This document shows positions 12,901 through 24,200 of a stretch of DNA of 64,000 nucleotides, piece after piece. The notes below the pieces were generated by a model. The model was not told the origin of the DNA, did no database searches, and saw only the letters and a list, made by a program, of their open reading frames with translations. Source of the DNA: Branchiostoma floridae (lineage: Eukaryota > Chordata > Leptocardii > Amphioxiformes > Branchiostomatidae); the NCBI RefSeq assembly GCF_000003815.2, contig NC_049990.1, positions 22,590,408 to 22,654,407 on the forward strand. The letters run 5' to 3'. Made by a program: the position numbers and the translations under genes. Numbering within the stretch: position 1 is the stretch's first letter; the number at the start of each line of letters is the position of its first letter.

Positions 12901-15900
12901 ACATGGTCATGGCTTTTTGCATTGGTGATTCGATGGTTAATCCAAATACTAATTTCAATACCAATAAGTGCCAACAAAATTTGGTCAAAGTTAATTTAGG
13001 CGACTCAATATTGGCCGTTAATACCGGTGTTGGTTAACTAACGCATTAGTATTCACACCACGACTGTGTGAGTTCATCCATAAATAAACACAACGAACAG
13101 CTTCTTTATTTACCACACCTTGTCTTCTACGCAATTACTTTGAAACAGCAAACTTAAAGTTTAATTTTCTTTTGCAATACAGACTCAGCGTATATTTTCC
13201 GTCATCTGAAAACATACATTCTCCTATGTTAAACATAGACATGTAATTTTACGTTTGAGTCTGTTAAATACTTTGACCTGGACGATTCCAAGTTCTGACC
13301 CCTACTCAATTTATAATGATGCCGCGTACATGTGTATAATTAACAAAGGCCAAAGTTGAAGTGACACCTGGATAGTCTACTGCTTTGAAAACAAACATTC
13401 TCTTAGAAGCAATTTCTCTTGCGAAAGGCAAGGAAGCAGAGGATGCTAATAGATACCTACAATGTCTTAAAGGGTGGTGGACAAAGATCGCACACCCAAA
13501 GAAGCATGTGAACACCTTATTGTAGCGTATGCACCAATTGTCACGTTCAACATTCGATATTAATGGCTCACTGTACAATATCAAAGGACGGCTCGCACGG
13601 ACATATCATAGACTAATTTCAGCACACCTTTTGTCTATTGTTAAAGGTAAGGTCAGGAAAAAATATACGAGTTTCTGTTAGTGGGTAATAGTAGGAATGC
13701 AAGCACAAGTGTTGAAGTTGTTAACTTGCGAATCCCATTAGGAAGACATAAACACACTCCTCTAGAGTAAAAATTCTGCCAATTTTGTAGTCTAGGTAAA
13801 GCAGAAGATGAAGTACATTTTACCGTATGTCCATTGTATGGTAGCGATAAACGCATTCTATTCGACTATGTGTTAAGTAAATGTCCCCACTCCAGCTACT
13901 TGAATAGTAAAGAGAAATTTATATTCCCTGCAGCCTGCAATAAACCAACTTTAACCAATCATACATCTAGTACACAATTACCAAGAAGCGAGAGCAAGTC
14001 GAATGTATTAGAGTAGATTAGACGTCTATATACACATATAAAATGCATCTGATTGTTACATGCATATAATTGTTACCTTATTGACCTGTACTTAGCTCAG
14101 TGGGGAAAATGTACACTGTAAATGTCTTCATTATTTATTTATTAATAAAAAGTAAGACTCACTATTTGTTTGACATCACCGAGTGGACTTGGTTCCTGGC
14201 CCTCTCCGGCAGAAGGTGTGACCGAGGCCGTCACTTCGGGACAGGACGGGGGTGCCACCAGGCTCGCCCGGGCTCTAGACGGCACCTCGTCCGCCGGTCT
14301 GTCTGGTTTCTCTCCGGTCGGTCCAAACGTCTGAAGTGTCTCCTCTTCTTCACCTGTAGTCCCAACCCTCACCTGCTGTTGGTTCTTTAGCAAAGGGTCG
14401 GTTTTGATTAAAGGCTCTGGTGGTTTCACCTCGCGTTCCAACTTATCGACCGTTTGAAACTCTGGTAGTGGTTTTGATTCCAGTGAACTTTTCCTTGTGA
14501 CCTTCACCTTCGTGGGGGAGGGATCCTCGGGGACAACTATCGCCTTAGCTTTTGAAGGAAAGAGCTGGACAGTTTCTTCAACCAGTTCTTCGTCTCCTCC
14601 TTCTATAAAAGACATGGTAGGTTGTGGGCCCGAAGGAAGCGTAGCCGTGACTTTTGTATCTTGGGAGTGAACTTGAGCTTGTTGTCCTACAATGGTTTCT
14701 TCTTGTTGGTAGGAGACTGTAGTTGGTAGTGGTGAGTCTGTTCCTGAAGACGGGGTTGTAATAGCTGTAACATCAGGAGGATGAAGTACAGGGACCATGC
14801 TTGTTTTTGGTTTGACTTGCACATCATCTTCGGGCATCGATGGCTTCTCTGGCACCGGACTTATAGCCTGGCACGTCTCCTCTTCCCCCTCGGTCTCCAG
14901 GGCTCTGGTCTGATGCTGATTCCTTTTGAGGACGTCTTTAGTTATCAGTGACTTTGGTGGTTCGACTTGGCTCTCCACCTCTTCTGTTGGAGGAAGTTCT
15001 GTATGCATTGGTGCCTCTTCTGAAGACGCTCGACGGATCTTGACCTTGGACTGAGGAGGTGGGGGCGTGACGAGGGTGGCCTTCGCCTGTGATGGAATTA
15101 CGTCTGGAACTACGCTGACTTCTTCAGTCTTCGGTTCTGGTAATCCCTCTTGAACAGCGTCTCCGGTTCCAATGGCCTCATCCCAGGTTCTTTCATGAGG
15201 ACTGCTTGGGTCCTTACTTTGTTCTTCTTCAATAGGTTTGTCTTCGTCCTTAGCACCAGCGTCAACTTTGTCATCTTTAGTTTCTTCCTCTTCAGAAGGT
15301 TTGTCTTGAGCAAGAACGACATCTCTGTCATCCGTACTTTCTTCTTCTTTGGTAGGTTTGTCTTCTTCTTTAGTATCAACGACATCTCTGTTATCTTTAT
15401 TTTCTTCTTGAGTCTGTGGTTCTAGGGTTTCCTTTTCAACAGTGTCCTCGGTCCCAATGGCTTCGTCCCAGCTCCTTTTATGAGGGCTACTGGGGTCTTT
15501 TGTTTCTTCTACTTCAGTAGGTTTGTCTTCGATCTTGGCTCCAATGCCAACTCTGTCATCTCCTATTTCTTCTGTTTGGGTAGGTTTTCCTTCGTCCTTA
15601 GCACCAACGATATCTCTGCCATCTTCGTCATCGTCTTTTTTACTAGTTTTGTCTTCGGCCTCAGCACCAGCAATATCTCTGTCATGTATATCATCTTCTT
15701 CTTTAGTAGGTTTGTCTTTGACCTTAGCACCAACGTCCACCTTGTCATCTATACTTGAACTTACTTCCGCTTGGCTCTCCTGATCCGATACCCTTGGAAC
15801 AAAAACATATCCTTCACTGATACTTTCGGTCATGCTTGTTGTCGTTCCAAGCGGCCCTTGAGCTGAGAGAAAACCCTTAGGCCTGTCGTCCAACGTAGCA

Positions 15901-16679
15901 CGAGCTACATCGGCAGGTTGAGTTGAAAATCCAGATCGCGTTATACCAGTAGCACGAACGGTCTGTGGAGGGACATCTGTTGCTTTTCTCTTCAGTACTC
16001 CTGGTGTATGCGAGGTGGAATAAGCAGAGGTTGTGTATTTTTGCTCCGGTGTGCCAACTCTGTGTGCCGGAGTAGAAGACCTGATGAAATTTCCATATCT
16101 TCCCCGCTTCATTTCTTCCATCTCCCCCTGAACAAGAAGGAAGTCTCCTTCCATTCTGTCACCCTGTGGGGCACCTCTCCTGCTGTCAGCCGGGGTCCTC
16201 ATTGGAGAGGCTGTACGTCTACTTGGTTGGTATCCAGACCGGCCTGTCGCTGTGGTAAACACATCTAATCCAGTTGTTGTTGTGAGTCTGTAATGTCCTT
16301 GCCCGCTGGCCATGCCAGTTGCTGGTGACCGCCCCCTCCCCAGTACGCCATGTTGTTTATCTCTCCACGATCCTGTCATGGAGGGGACCGAGGAAGCTCC
16401 AGGGAGGCCACCGGCAGCAGCGCCACGTCCTCCCGTGTACCGTATGTCCCGCGGTACGGTACCAGACACGGGACTCCTCTGTGGAAGCTCGTAGGACGTC
16501 GCTGACACCCCGGATCCATAGCGAGTCGTGTGCGTCGCAGTTGTGCCGTACCTCTGGCCGCTGACAGCGGACCTGACACCCCGTCCTGTCCCGTCCGTCC
16601 TACCTGCATCCCTCCCTTGATTCTCCGAGTCTTTCACCACATAGCGATACTTCTTACTCCCTCTGTTCTGGCGAATCAT
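3983..16679 (-). CDS. Gene A: giant proline-rich, intrinsically disordered protein (2,769 aa, four exons)
   Basis: Exons: 16679-14163 (ATG in the context ACAATGA; ends ATA|gtgagt), 12611-7112 (acceptor cctatag; ends ACAG|gtaagg), 5424-5257 (ends CAAG|gtacgt) and 4107-3983 (acceptor ctactgcag; TAG stop). Phases 0, 1 and 1 agree at every junction and the 8,310 coding bases divide by three. Regions in order: basic/Gly-Arg/Tyr-rich head (MIRQNRGSKKYRYVV); acidic Lys/Glu repeats; a PYPPGP array; six copies of a Trp-containing module; a Ser/Pro/Lys region with SxIP motifs; and an acidic tail ending GEAEEDFY. No catalytic fold, signal peptide or transmembrane helix is visible. Low complexity and short linear motifs suggest a cytoplasmic scaffold, possibly linked to microtubule plus ends. 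That is inference; I do not recognise the family. A further exon could hide in gap 6285-7012. Confidence 0.75.
4108..5256. other. Gene A last intron with CA-rich microsatellites
   Basis: No further exon is needed, because the 5257 donor (phase 1) joins the 4107 acceptor in frame. Imperfect (CA)n/(CG)n runs occupy about 4990-5110 and 5222-5255, the second ending at the splice donor. Confidence 0.5.
5620..5755. repeat. Short tandem repeat, about 36-bp unit
   Basis: Three imperfect copies of a unit containing GAGAAGCGACTGTATATA followed by gtataataaaag. It lies in the gene A intron beside the inverted repeat 5759-6268. Confidence 0.6.
5759..6268. repeat. 33-bp inverted repeat flanking about 445 bp
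   Basis: GGCCATGTTGATTTGATTAT at 5759 and onward is repeated in inverse orientation at 6236-6268, ending ATCAACATGGCC. The right arm is 16 bases from the assembly gap. It could be the terminal repeat of a foldback element or the edge of a misassembled palindrome. Confidence 0.6.
6285..7012. other. Assembly gap (728 N)
   Basis: Unresolved bases in the intron between gene A exons 2 and 3. The flanking exons join in phase, so no exon is required here, but one of length divisible by three cannot be excluded. Confidence 0.95.
7255..11003 (-). repeat. Six coding copies of a Trp/Pro module in gene A
   Basis: Copies at about 7255-7386, 8685-8808, 9341-9474, 9849-9993, 10525-10668 and 10858-11003. 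Consensus: MSPPDKAVLPWRPIEEIISP, then RPGSIxIPLPWxPTPSPE and FDFGGA. The two tryptophans, the SPR and the IPLPW core are kept even in the most divergent copies (VVWRSREEILSP; LLWKPREDILSP). A truncated copy (MSPSDKGVTPTED) lies near 10300. Spacers are acidic and less conserved, so the module rather than the array appears to be under constraint. I know of no named domain with this pattern. Confidence 0.8.
11005..11232 (-). repeat. In-frame 114-bp duplication carrying RVSF
   Basis: Two nearly identical 38-codon units, offset 114 bp, each coding KLEKRRVSFETQxSKDIQHSA. The DNA identity is high, indicating a recent duplication inside gene A. Confidence 0.8.
11700..12350 (-). repeat. PYPPGP tandem array in gene A
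   Basis: About twenty imperfect repeats of roughly 10 residues of the form DAPYPPGPAP. Gly is not at every third position, so this is not collagen. YPPG-type arrays occur in annexin A11-like and ESCRT-associated disordered tails, which can bind ALG-2 or phase-separate; that parallel is inference. Confidence 0.8.
12612..14162. other. Gene A intron 1
   Basis: 1.55 kb between phase-0 splice sites. It holds the RT remnant at 13640-14015; the rest is AT-rich with no exon seen. Confidence 0.5.
13640..14015 (+). pseudogene. Degenerate 3' end of a LINE-type reverse-transcriptase ORF
   Basis: In one frame from about 13771 the sequence reads FCQFCSLGKAEDEVHFTVCP then LYGSDKRILF. This is the CxxC...EDExHFxxxCPxYxxxR zinc-binding tail found at the C-terminus of many non-LTR retrotransposon polymerases. 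Upstream the homologous frame is broken by stops and shifts. It is a dead fragment inserted in the gene A intron. Confidence 0.65.
15240..15760 (-). repeat. Acidic Lys/Glu tandem repeats in gene A exon 1
   Basis: Imperfect units of about 25-30 residues of the type DDRDVVGAKxEDKPTKEEE, plus two copies of SSPHxRxWDEAIGT about 85 residues apart. Highly charged and probably unstructured. Confidence 0.7.
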
Positions 16680-19413
16680 TGTGACAATACAGACCAAATA
16701 CACGACAAAAAGGACCTCTTATTAAACACACAAAGACATCACCATGGACGAGACGTTGAACAGACAGTACGTGTTTCCGACCTGGGCGGACCTTATAATA
16801 AAGGGATCTGCGACAATGTATGAGTAAGTTGTTTGTTCACGTGGAAAATGTGCGACACGCCTGCGGAGAACATGGCGGCGTGTATTCTTCAAATGTAGTT
16901 AGGATGACGTCAGGTTGTAAGATGGCAATAACTGTACATGCTTTAAAAGAAGAAATTCAATTGGATATTATAACCCACAAACAATTCTATGCATATATCA
17001 CTGACTTGCCATTATCAAATACTCAAACACATATCAGCATAATATTAATAGACAGCGTTTCATTTAGAATAATAAACGTATGTCAATGTGTAGAATATTG
17101 CACAATAAGTTTTGTCTGTTTTTCTTGTCGTCATAGGAGGTGGCGCATAAATACCATTTTCCTATGTTGTACAGTCTGTACAGAAAATGTACGTAGAGAA
17201 CAGGTTGTTCGGGTGCATAGCTTGAAGAGTTTACGCCTCTGTTACGTGCTGGCATTGCGCCAAGGTGACACCATGCAGATTGTTTACCATCTTTGGTATT
17301 TGAAGACTTATAAGTATTTCCCTAAAGACGATGTGTTGTTATTCAGACATTTAGTTGTCAAGCAATTAAGACACCTCAGCCTACAAAGGCAGGTGTCATG
17401 CTCTACACTTTCTATAGTTAGAGGATATCTATATTGGCTAAAATGTGCCAATATGTTCTCAAAACGTCCAACGTCCAAAAAATATATGCTTGGAGATCGG
17501 ATTTTTTTTAACTACACGAATTGTGGTTAAGTCTATATTAGCAATAGATGACACCAGGTCGTTGCACCGATGGATACACGCGTATGGTCACGTATTGCCT
17601 TGTCTGAATATGATATTGTCATATCAATCATCAGTCTAAACCAAAACGCCCCAAGAGAAATATTCAATCCGCTATCAACTATCAAGTCGAAGTCAGACTT
17701 TAAACAAGCTTGGAACAAGCATGTGTATATACGGTGACATTGTTTTGATGGTTGTTGTGTCGTACATGTGTTGTCGTCCTCCATTAAATTAAGTGATTAA
17801 CCCCCATGTTAGACACAGAGACGAACTGTAAACGGTTTGGGCTCTTCGGGCGTTCACCTATCAAGGGGTGTGTTCCTGCATAGCCACTACCAGGCTCCAC
17901 AGGTCGTTGGAAAATGGTAGAAATCGGCCAAATAAGACAGAAAACAAACCAGAGGAGTTAGATGGCCGAGGTGGACCACAGGTTGCAAATTGTACTCCTC
18001 GGCCATCTAACTCCTCTGGCCTGTTTTTTGCCTTATTTGGCCAAATCCTACAATTTTCCAGCAACCTGTGGAGCCTGGTAGAGGCTATTCCTGTAATACA
18101 TGTGCTGATTTGGTTGCTTCGTCGACTATAACGACTTATATAATATTAGCTACACTTCCAAGATTACTGACGGCAAAATGTCTCTGGTCTATGACCGATA
18201 AACATTGAATACTACTTCGACACGTTCCGACCGATCACACCCAGCTGGTTGCAAATAAACTCAGTAATGTCATGAGTTCATCCACAAATTACACGAGGTG
18301 GGCTATCATCTCCATTTTTTCCTACGATAATAGATATACCTGTCCACTGTCCTGGGCATTTAATGACCTTTCCCTCATCAAGAACTGGTTTGTTGCAGCC
18401 GTACGTGCCTAAGGCATGGAGTGACACAAAGGGCGGAACGTGCGCATTGGTTCCAAGTCAACGCGCAGGTAAAATGGCGAGGGGGTAAAAGGTCATAGTC
18501 TACAATACAGTCTAAAACGTCTGGCAATGTTGTGGTTTCCCACGAAGACCTTGAAATTGATATGCTTAATAGTCTATAATGGAAATGTTACATCTGTAGA
18601 CTGATCGTGAATACTGGTAGTAGCTTTCGAATTTAAAAAAGAGTGATGGTAATTATCAATGTGTGGTGATCCTTAGAATGACCTGTCTGTTTACATTCAG
18701 ATAGTATCTCATCATTACAAGGTGTGTAGTTTGGCAATATGTCGTTAGGGGACAGGCTTTACTGTCACCATCCAGGTGGAACAAGTGAGTAGTCCGGACA
18801 AATCTAACAAGTAGTCCGCTAGGAGGCGTACATGATATCTGCATTCTATTATCTGCATTATATTATCGAACCACATCGTTTGGTAATACTAGTACTACTC
18901 AGTTCAAGAATACAAGCTGCTATTTGGTGGTACCCTTTGAAGACTTACCAAGCGTCTAGAAAGCTCCGTAAAAGATTTATTCCTTCAGTGCATCAACGTC
19001 ACAGACAGTGTAACTGTAAACAATTCTGTTCCTTTCACACACAAAAAAACACAAAGTGCCTTAAAGTTTAGAGAAGAACTGATAACTTGGATACCATAGT
19101 TGTCAATTACATACAGAATAGACGAGTACACAATTATTAAAAATCATGGACATCTGTGGTCCTTGTGGCACGAATACTGATGAATTGTATGAATCTTGTA
19201 TACGTATGCGATTACATTGGTTGAGTACATTGATTGAAATGGATACCATTTCTATGCAATGTTCAGATATAGATATTTTCCTACACGGATACAAGACAAG
19301 GCTGCTCCAAACTGTTTTCTGTGCTCAAACTTCAACACTAGTATTTGGACGAATAAAAGAAAACAACGCAAAACAATTATGAACATCGGATCATTTGGTT
19401 GAATTTGACTATA
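16680..19413. other. Spacer between gene A and the HAS gene
   Basis: Contains the presumed gene A promoter (16700-16900, with AACATGGCGGCG on the plus strand), the palindromic MITE at 17879-18089 and otherwise AT-rich sequence. The 236-codon plus-strand frame at 16820-17530 shows no domain or splice context and I do not call it. Confidence 0.35.
17879..18089. mobile_element. Palindromic foldback MITE
   Basis: Two arms of about 85-95 bp, nearly perfect inverse complements, around a 25-bp loop. The arms contain GGAGTTAGATGGCCGAGG and GGCCAAATAAG. The transcript or single strand would form one long hairpin. A degenerate relative lies at 41208-41405. Confidence 0.8.
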
Positions 19414-21233
19414 TCAAACGTTACAGTCCTGTAACTGGCTCTGACCGGGCGGCTCATGATAGGAGCCGTTCGAGACATTCTTCCTTATTAAAATGCGCCG
19501 TTTTGGACGGAATTCCGGACACTTGCGGAGCCTGCTCCACAGTTCGGACAGCACGTCTATAGGGCCGCTGTACGAGATCTTCCACTGGGACAGCACCAGC
19601 ATTATGAACCAGTACACCGCGAGAACGCCGAAGCCAATGCTAAGATACAAGATCTTGGTTTTGTTTAGATCTATCCATGACTCCATCGCGATTGTGTATG
19701 CCACTCCCCCGAAAACGACCAACGCCCACGTGATCAAAGGTACGATTGGCATGAAGTTTGTTACGATTTTCTTCCTCCCGCTAGTTCCCCACCCGGTCTT
19801 ATTGATGGTCATGATTGCCCAGAACTTTATCGGCACAAGGCTGGTCATGTAGAGGAACGAGTACATGGACGTATACATCATCACAGCGTCTCACCCGTAA
19901 GGAAGCTTGGCGTAGATGGGACTTTTAGGATTCCGACTATCTGGATGACCAGAAGGGCGAGAATGATGTTCCAGAGGACGCCGCTGTAGAAGAGGCGGAC
20001 TACCGTGATGGTGACCAGCAAGGGGAACGTTGTGGTCACCACAGCCTCGTATGCCATCCAAATGTGGTGCTTGTGGAACCACATGGCGTTGTAGAGTAGT
20101 TCGCGAAAGTACGACTTTGTCCAGCGGGTCTGCTGGTTGAGCCAGCGGAGATACTGGGCAGGAGTTTCCGTGTAGGCGAAGGAGCGGACCGTGTATCTGG
20201 TGCCGTAGCCGAGGCTGAGGATGCGGTTGGTGAGGTGGCGATCGTCGCCGAAGGTACATCGGGTCCCGAGGAAGGTTTGCTTGTACCAGTCATCGACGAA
20301 ACCTTGGAGAAGGTCGTTACGGTACAGCCCTAGAGGCCCGCTGATGCAGCTCACCACGTTGAAGTAGGACTGACAGGCGCGCTCGATGTTGAAGGCCATC
20401 CAGTAGCGCAGGCTGCTGAGGAAGGAGATCCACGAGTCGGAAGGATTCCAGATTCGCAGCTCGCCTCCCACAGCTCCAATGGACTCGTCCGCGTCCAGAA
20501 TCTTCGCCATCTCCCTCGTGCACTGTGGATCCAAGATGGTGTCCGAGTCACATACTTGGATATAGTCCACGGTGTTCCCTAGAGCTTTAAACGCCGTGTA
20601 CATCACCTCTCTCTTCCCTCCCCACTTCTGCATGACACAAACATACCGTTTGTTCTGTATGGTCTCCTCAAAGGCTCTATTAGTCCCGTGTACTATCCCA
20701 GTACTACCATTTTCCACTTCAGTCTTCACTTCAGAGCTCGGTTTGCTAAAGTTTGCCAGCTTTAGCTGCACTTTAAACGGAACCTTTACGTGATAGTTTT
20801 GCTGACTAACGCACGTTTCTGCCTCTTCTCCGAACACTTCCAGGAATATATCCCTCATGTAGAGGTCATCCTTCTTATTCCCGTCTATCACCATAATGAC
20901 CTTAAGATCCGGGTAGTCAATGTCACGCGCGGATTCAAGACACTTGCGTAGAAGGAACGGGTCTTCTTGATACGCTGAGATGCACAAAGCGATTTTCTTG
21001 TTCTTACAGTCGGGTAGAACTTCCGTTCTGATCCTTCGATTTTCGAGAAGGGCAAAGATGCTTTGCATGAGGAGGTGAAAAAACAAGATGGCGCCGTACA
21101 GCCCGAATGACAGATAGCCGTCGGCGGTGTAGATGAAGCGGAGACCGTAGGCGTAGGCCACGACCAGACCAGCGGAGAGAAGTACACAGAACACTGTGGT
21201 CAGGATGATACGGGCGACCTGCTGGCACTGCAT
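19414..21233 (-). CDS. HAS: Hyaluronan synthase, with one apparent frameshift
   Basis: A membrane glycosyltransferase (GT2) that polymerises UDP-GlcNAc and UDP-GlcA into hyaluronan and extrudes it through the plasma membrane. The start MQCQQVARII lies directly after a consensus acceptor and aligns with the start of vertebrate HAS. Visible: N-terminal membrane segments (to about residue 65), ALCISAYQEDP, VIDGN, QKWGGKREVMYTAF, CDSDT (metal/UDP site), ISGPLG, FGDDRHLTNR, LNQQTRWTKSYFRE (QxxRW), then C-terminal membrane segments with NKTGWGTSGRKK. The frame breaks at 19889-19892: one reading stops after SFLTGETL, while DAVMMYTSMYS continues in another frame. Dropping two bases of a repeated GA would give about 605 residues. 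Everything else is open, so this is either a sequencing error or a very recent lesion. Confidence 0.9.
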
Positions 21234-24200
21234 CTACAAAGGTACAAAGAAGAAGAGTTCGAATTCATGCACAACTACTGTTGATACAGTGAAGTGAGAC
21301 AAGTTGTCGAAATCTTGCATTTTTCTTTAGCAAATTAAAATTAACATGAAAACATGAAAATTAATAGATTGTGAAATGGTACTGCTAAACGTATAAGACA
21401 ACATGATGATATATTACATAATATTCTTTGACTTTAAGACCACGCTCTTGGCAGACCTGTTAAGTATACTATTAAGTCATCGCGTATGGTTTTACAATGT
21501 CTGATACTTCGCATCTTTTTAAAGGTCGTTTTCTCTTTCTGCGACCTTGCCATTCTGAACTTTGGTAGCAGATACACAAATTTCGCGTGACTGGAAAGCG
21601 TCTACATACCACGGGTACAATGATGGTGGCCTATATTCACTACCAATTGTCGCATCTGTAAATCAAACAATCCTTTTATCCGTACGTGCTCCAGTGAGAC
21701 ATTTTATGTTTTCTTAGAGGGAGGTATGTAATAAATTCTCTTGTGGGGTAGTGTTGAGAGCGAGTTTAAAAAAAACACACGTGGATTTCGTGATTATTTT
21801 GTCGGGTTGTTGGCTAATCTCGTGGCTTAAGCGAAGTCAACTAATTTTGACAGAACTGATGATAACTAAGTGAACACAACAACATATATGATTGCATTCA
21901 TTATAAATAACACTCTCTCAAATTAGTGAAATCGAGTGGCGTATTCGGCAGCGTGTTTGGCTCAGCACCTACAGGTCCCGGGTTCGAATCCTGCCGTGTC
22001 ACTGATCTTGTTCCCTTAGGAAAGGCACTTTACATGGCACGACCAGGTGAAAATGTGTATCTAGTTTCAGCTATGGGCGTCCCTTCGATAAGACGTAAAA
22101 TGGAGGACCCGTGTCTGGGGAGAGCCACACGTTTAAACTCAAAACTCACCACAAAAGAGTAGCGATGATGCAAATCCTTCTGCCTAGACTTGTATATACT
22201 CATTGGACTCATTCGGGCATTCCTCAGCTAACCGACATCTATATCACCGCAGTCATCCCTTAGTTAATGACACAAGTTCGTGAAGCTCGCAATTATATAC
22301 CTTTCCAGTGCATAATGCCCTGGTATGTATCCAGTGCATACTGCTCTTAGTACATTGTGCCCTACCAATAAGGGTCTGCCTAAACACCTCAAAGTACCTC
22401 AAACAAACTCAAACGGCTCTAATATGTAGTATACGCAGGGAAACAACCTTATGTGGTGCTGTGGATACATTATCTATGCATTTATCAATAAAAAACACAG
22501 CAAGCCCAAACTATTCATCAGTTATTTGGACTTAGGTAGCTGGTTTCAAGATCTGCGTCCTTGCCCTACAAGGTTCGTGACTGATAAAAAATCTACATTC
22601 CATGACGTAAAATAATAGTGGACTATTTACTACCCATCGTTAAAATGATAAATCGGGCCAATAGATACTGAAATCTTGCGTGCTCTAGTAAGATATACAT
22701 GTACATTGTATTTTATTTCCTTTGGTGTGTCGCTTTCAAGAGAGTGTAGATTCTGTGACACGTATACGCGTAAGTTAATATCCCCTCACCGTCATGGCTG
22801 CGTTGTCCACAACCCCAAGTCATGCCAAGAACATTGGTGCCATTAAAACGAGCCTAGTCATGATGACATCAATGATTCTACCCTGAACCTAGGAACAGAG
22901 ATTTGCACATCAATTTGATGATGCAACAATCATGCCCAAAAGCAGTCATCATACCTTCAGATTATGCTTGACCTTTTCTAAACCTCGTTCAAACGCTTTT
23001 GTGAAATGCATAAAAAGTCTTGTACATAAATGTTACGTATGTATGTTTTTTATCTAAGAGCCTGCACTGAAGTCATCTAACATTTTAATGGTTCACGGTC
23101 ACAAGTAATACACACGGGTCCATTGCAAACTTATGTCCAAAGTATAATAACATGACATTGTCTCGTCTTGTTAAAGAGCTCTGTCCCTGTCTCTAAATGA
23201 GTGTCGTTTAATAGAGGCACATCCATTTCACCCTGTAGGTCAGAAGTAGCAGTAAAAATGTCAGAAGAAGTAAATCTACTGTACAACTGACAACCCTGAC
23301 CCTTTGCTGAACCGTAATGTAACGCAGCAGGTGTTTGAATTACCAACTGTGCGTCTAATTGATACTTGTTGAAGAGCGTATCACGCTAGTTCTGTTCACT
23401 AGATATTGGGCACAAAAAGACCCTTGCTTACGGTGGACTGACAAAGTTGTGATGTCTTACAGACTAATTTTGACTGTGTGCATGGTTTGCAATTTCAATC
23501 ACGCGTGGTTTGGTCAAATATTAGGTACGCCCCACATGGTTGATTGTTTAAAAAAAGGTTCCAACAACACGATCTTACGTGTTGGGGCGTGTCAGTCCAT
23601 AATGATCTTTCACCATACCCTTTCCCCCCCAAATAAAATCCTGTCAAAACTTTATATCAGTATATTGTGTCTGAAAACATAGTCCTTGACCCAGACCCAT
23701 CGTACCTTCTCAGAATCAAGCAACGAACTGTCTCCCCTGATCCATTCAAAACACTCTGAAATGCTGTGAAATACTTTGAATCTTGTTAGAAGCGTTTACT
23801 TAACGCAGTACGATTTCTGACACACGTAAGCCAGTCGTAATGGCTGTACATAATTTCCCCATAAATAGTGACTACATAGAGAGATAATGTGTTTGGCACC
23901 TTCCAAATCTGGCTCAACAAGTGGTCAGTGCCCTCATTGATCATGGTCCGACAGGTTGCGCCATGTTTGGCGTCCTGACGCGACCCCATTTTATGTACTC
24001 AGAACAAGAACTCTACAGTGTCTGTAAACTCCATAGTTACATTCCATCATCATGTTTAAAGGCCAAACTTAACACGTATATTCTGTCGTCATGCGAGGCA
24101 AATAGAATATTAAGACCGACAGTTTATTTGATTTTCATTGTCGTCAATTCGAGGAAAAGTCGAAATCACTCATAACGAAAGATTTTGTTTGAACCTTTGT

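Noticed and set aside
13983-14016. Intact LINE polymerase in gene A intron 1
   Set aside because: Only the zinc-binding tail is readable; upstream frames are broken.
16820-17530. 236-codon plus-strand ORF
   Set aside because: No recognisable domain, odd composition and no splice or conservation clue; chance in AT-rich DNA is likely.
21935-22005. tRNA gene
   Set aside because: A and B boxes are present but no acceptor stem, and the same head continues into a SINE body also found at 48090.
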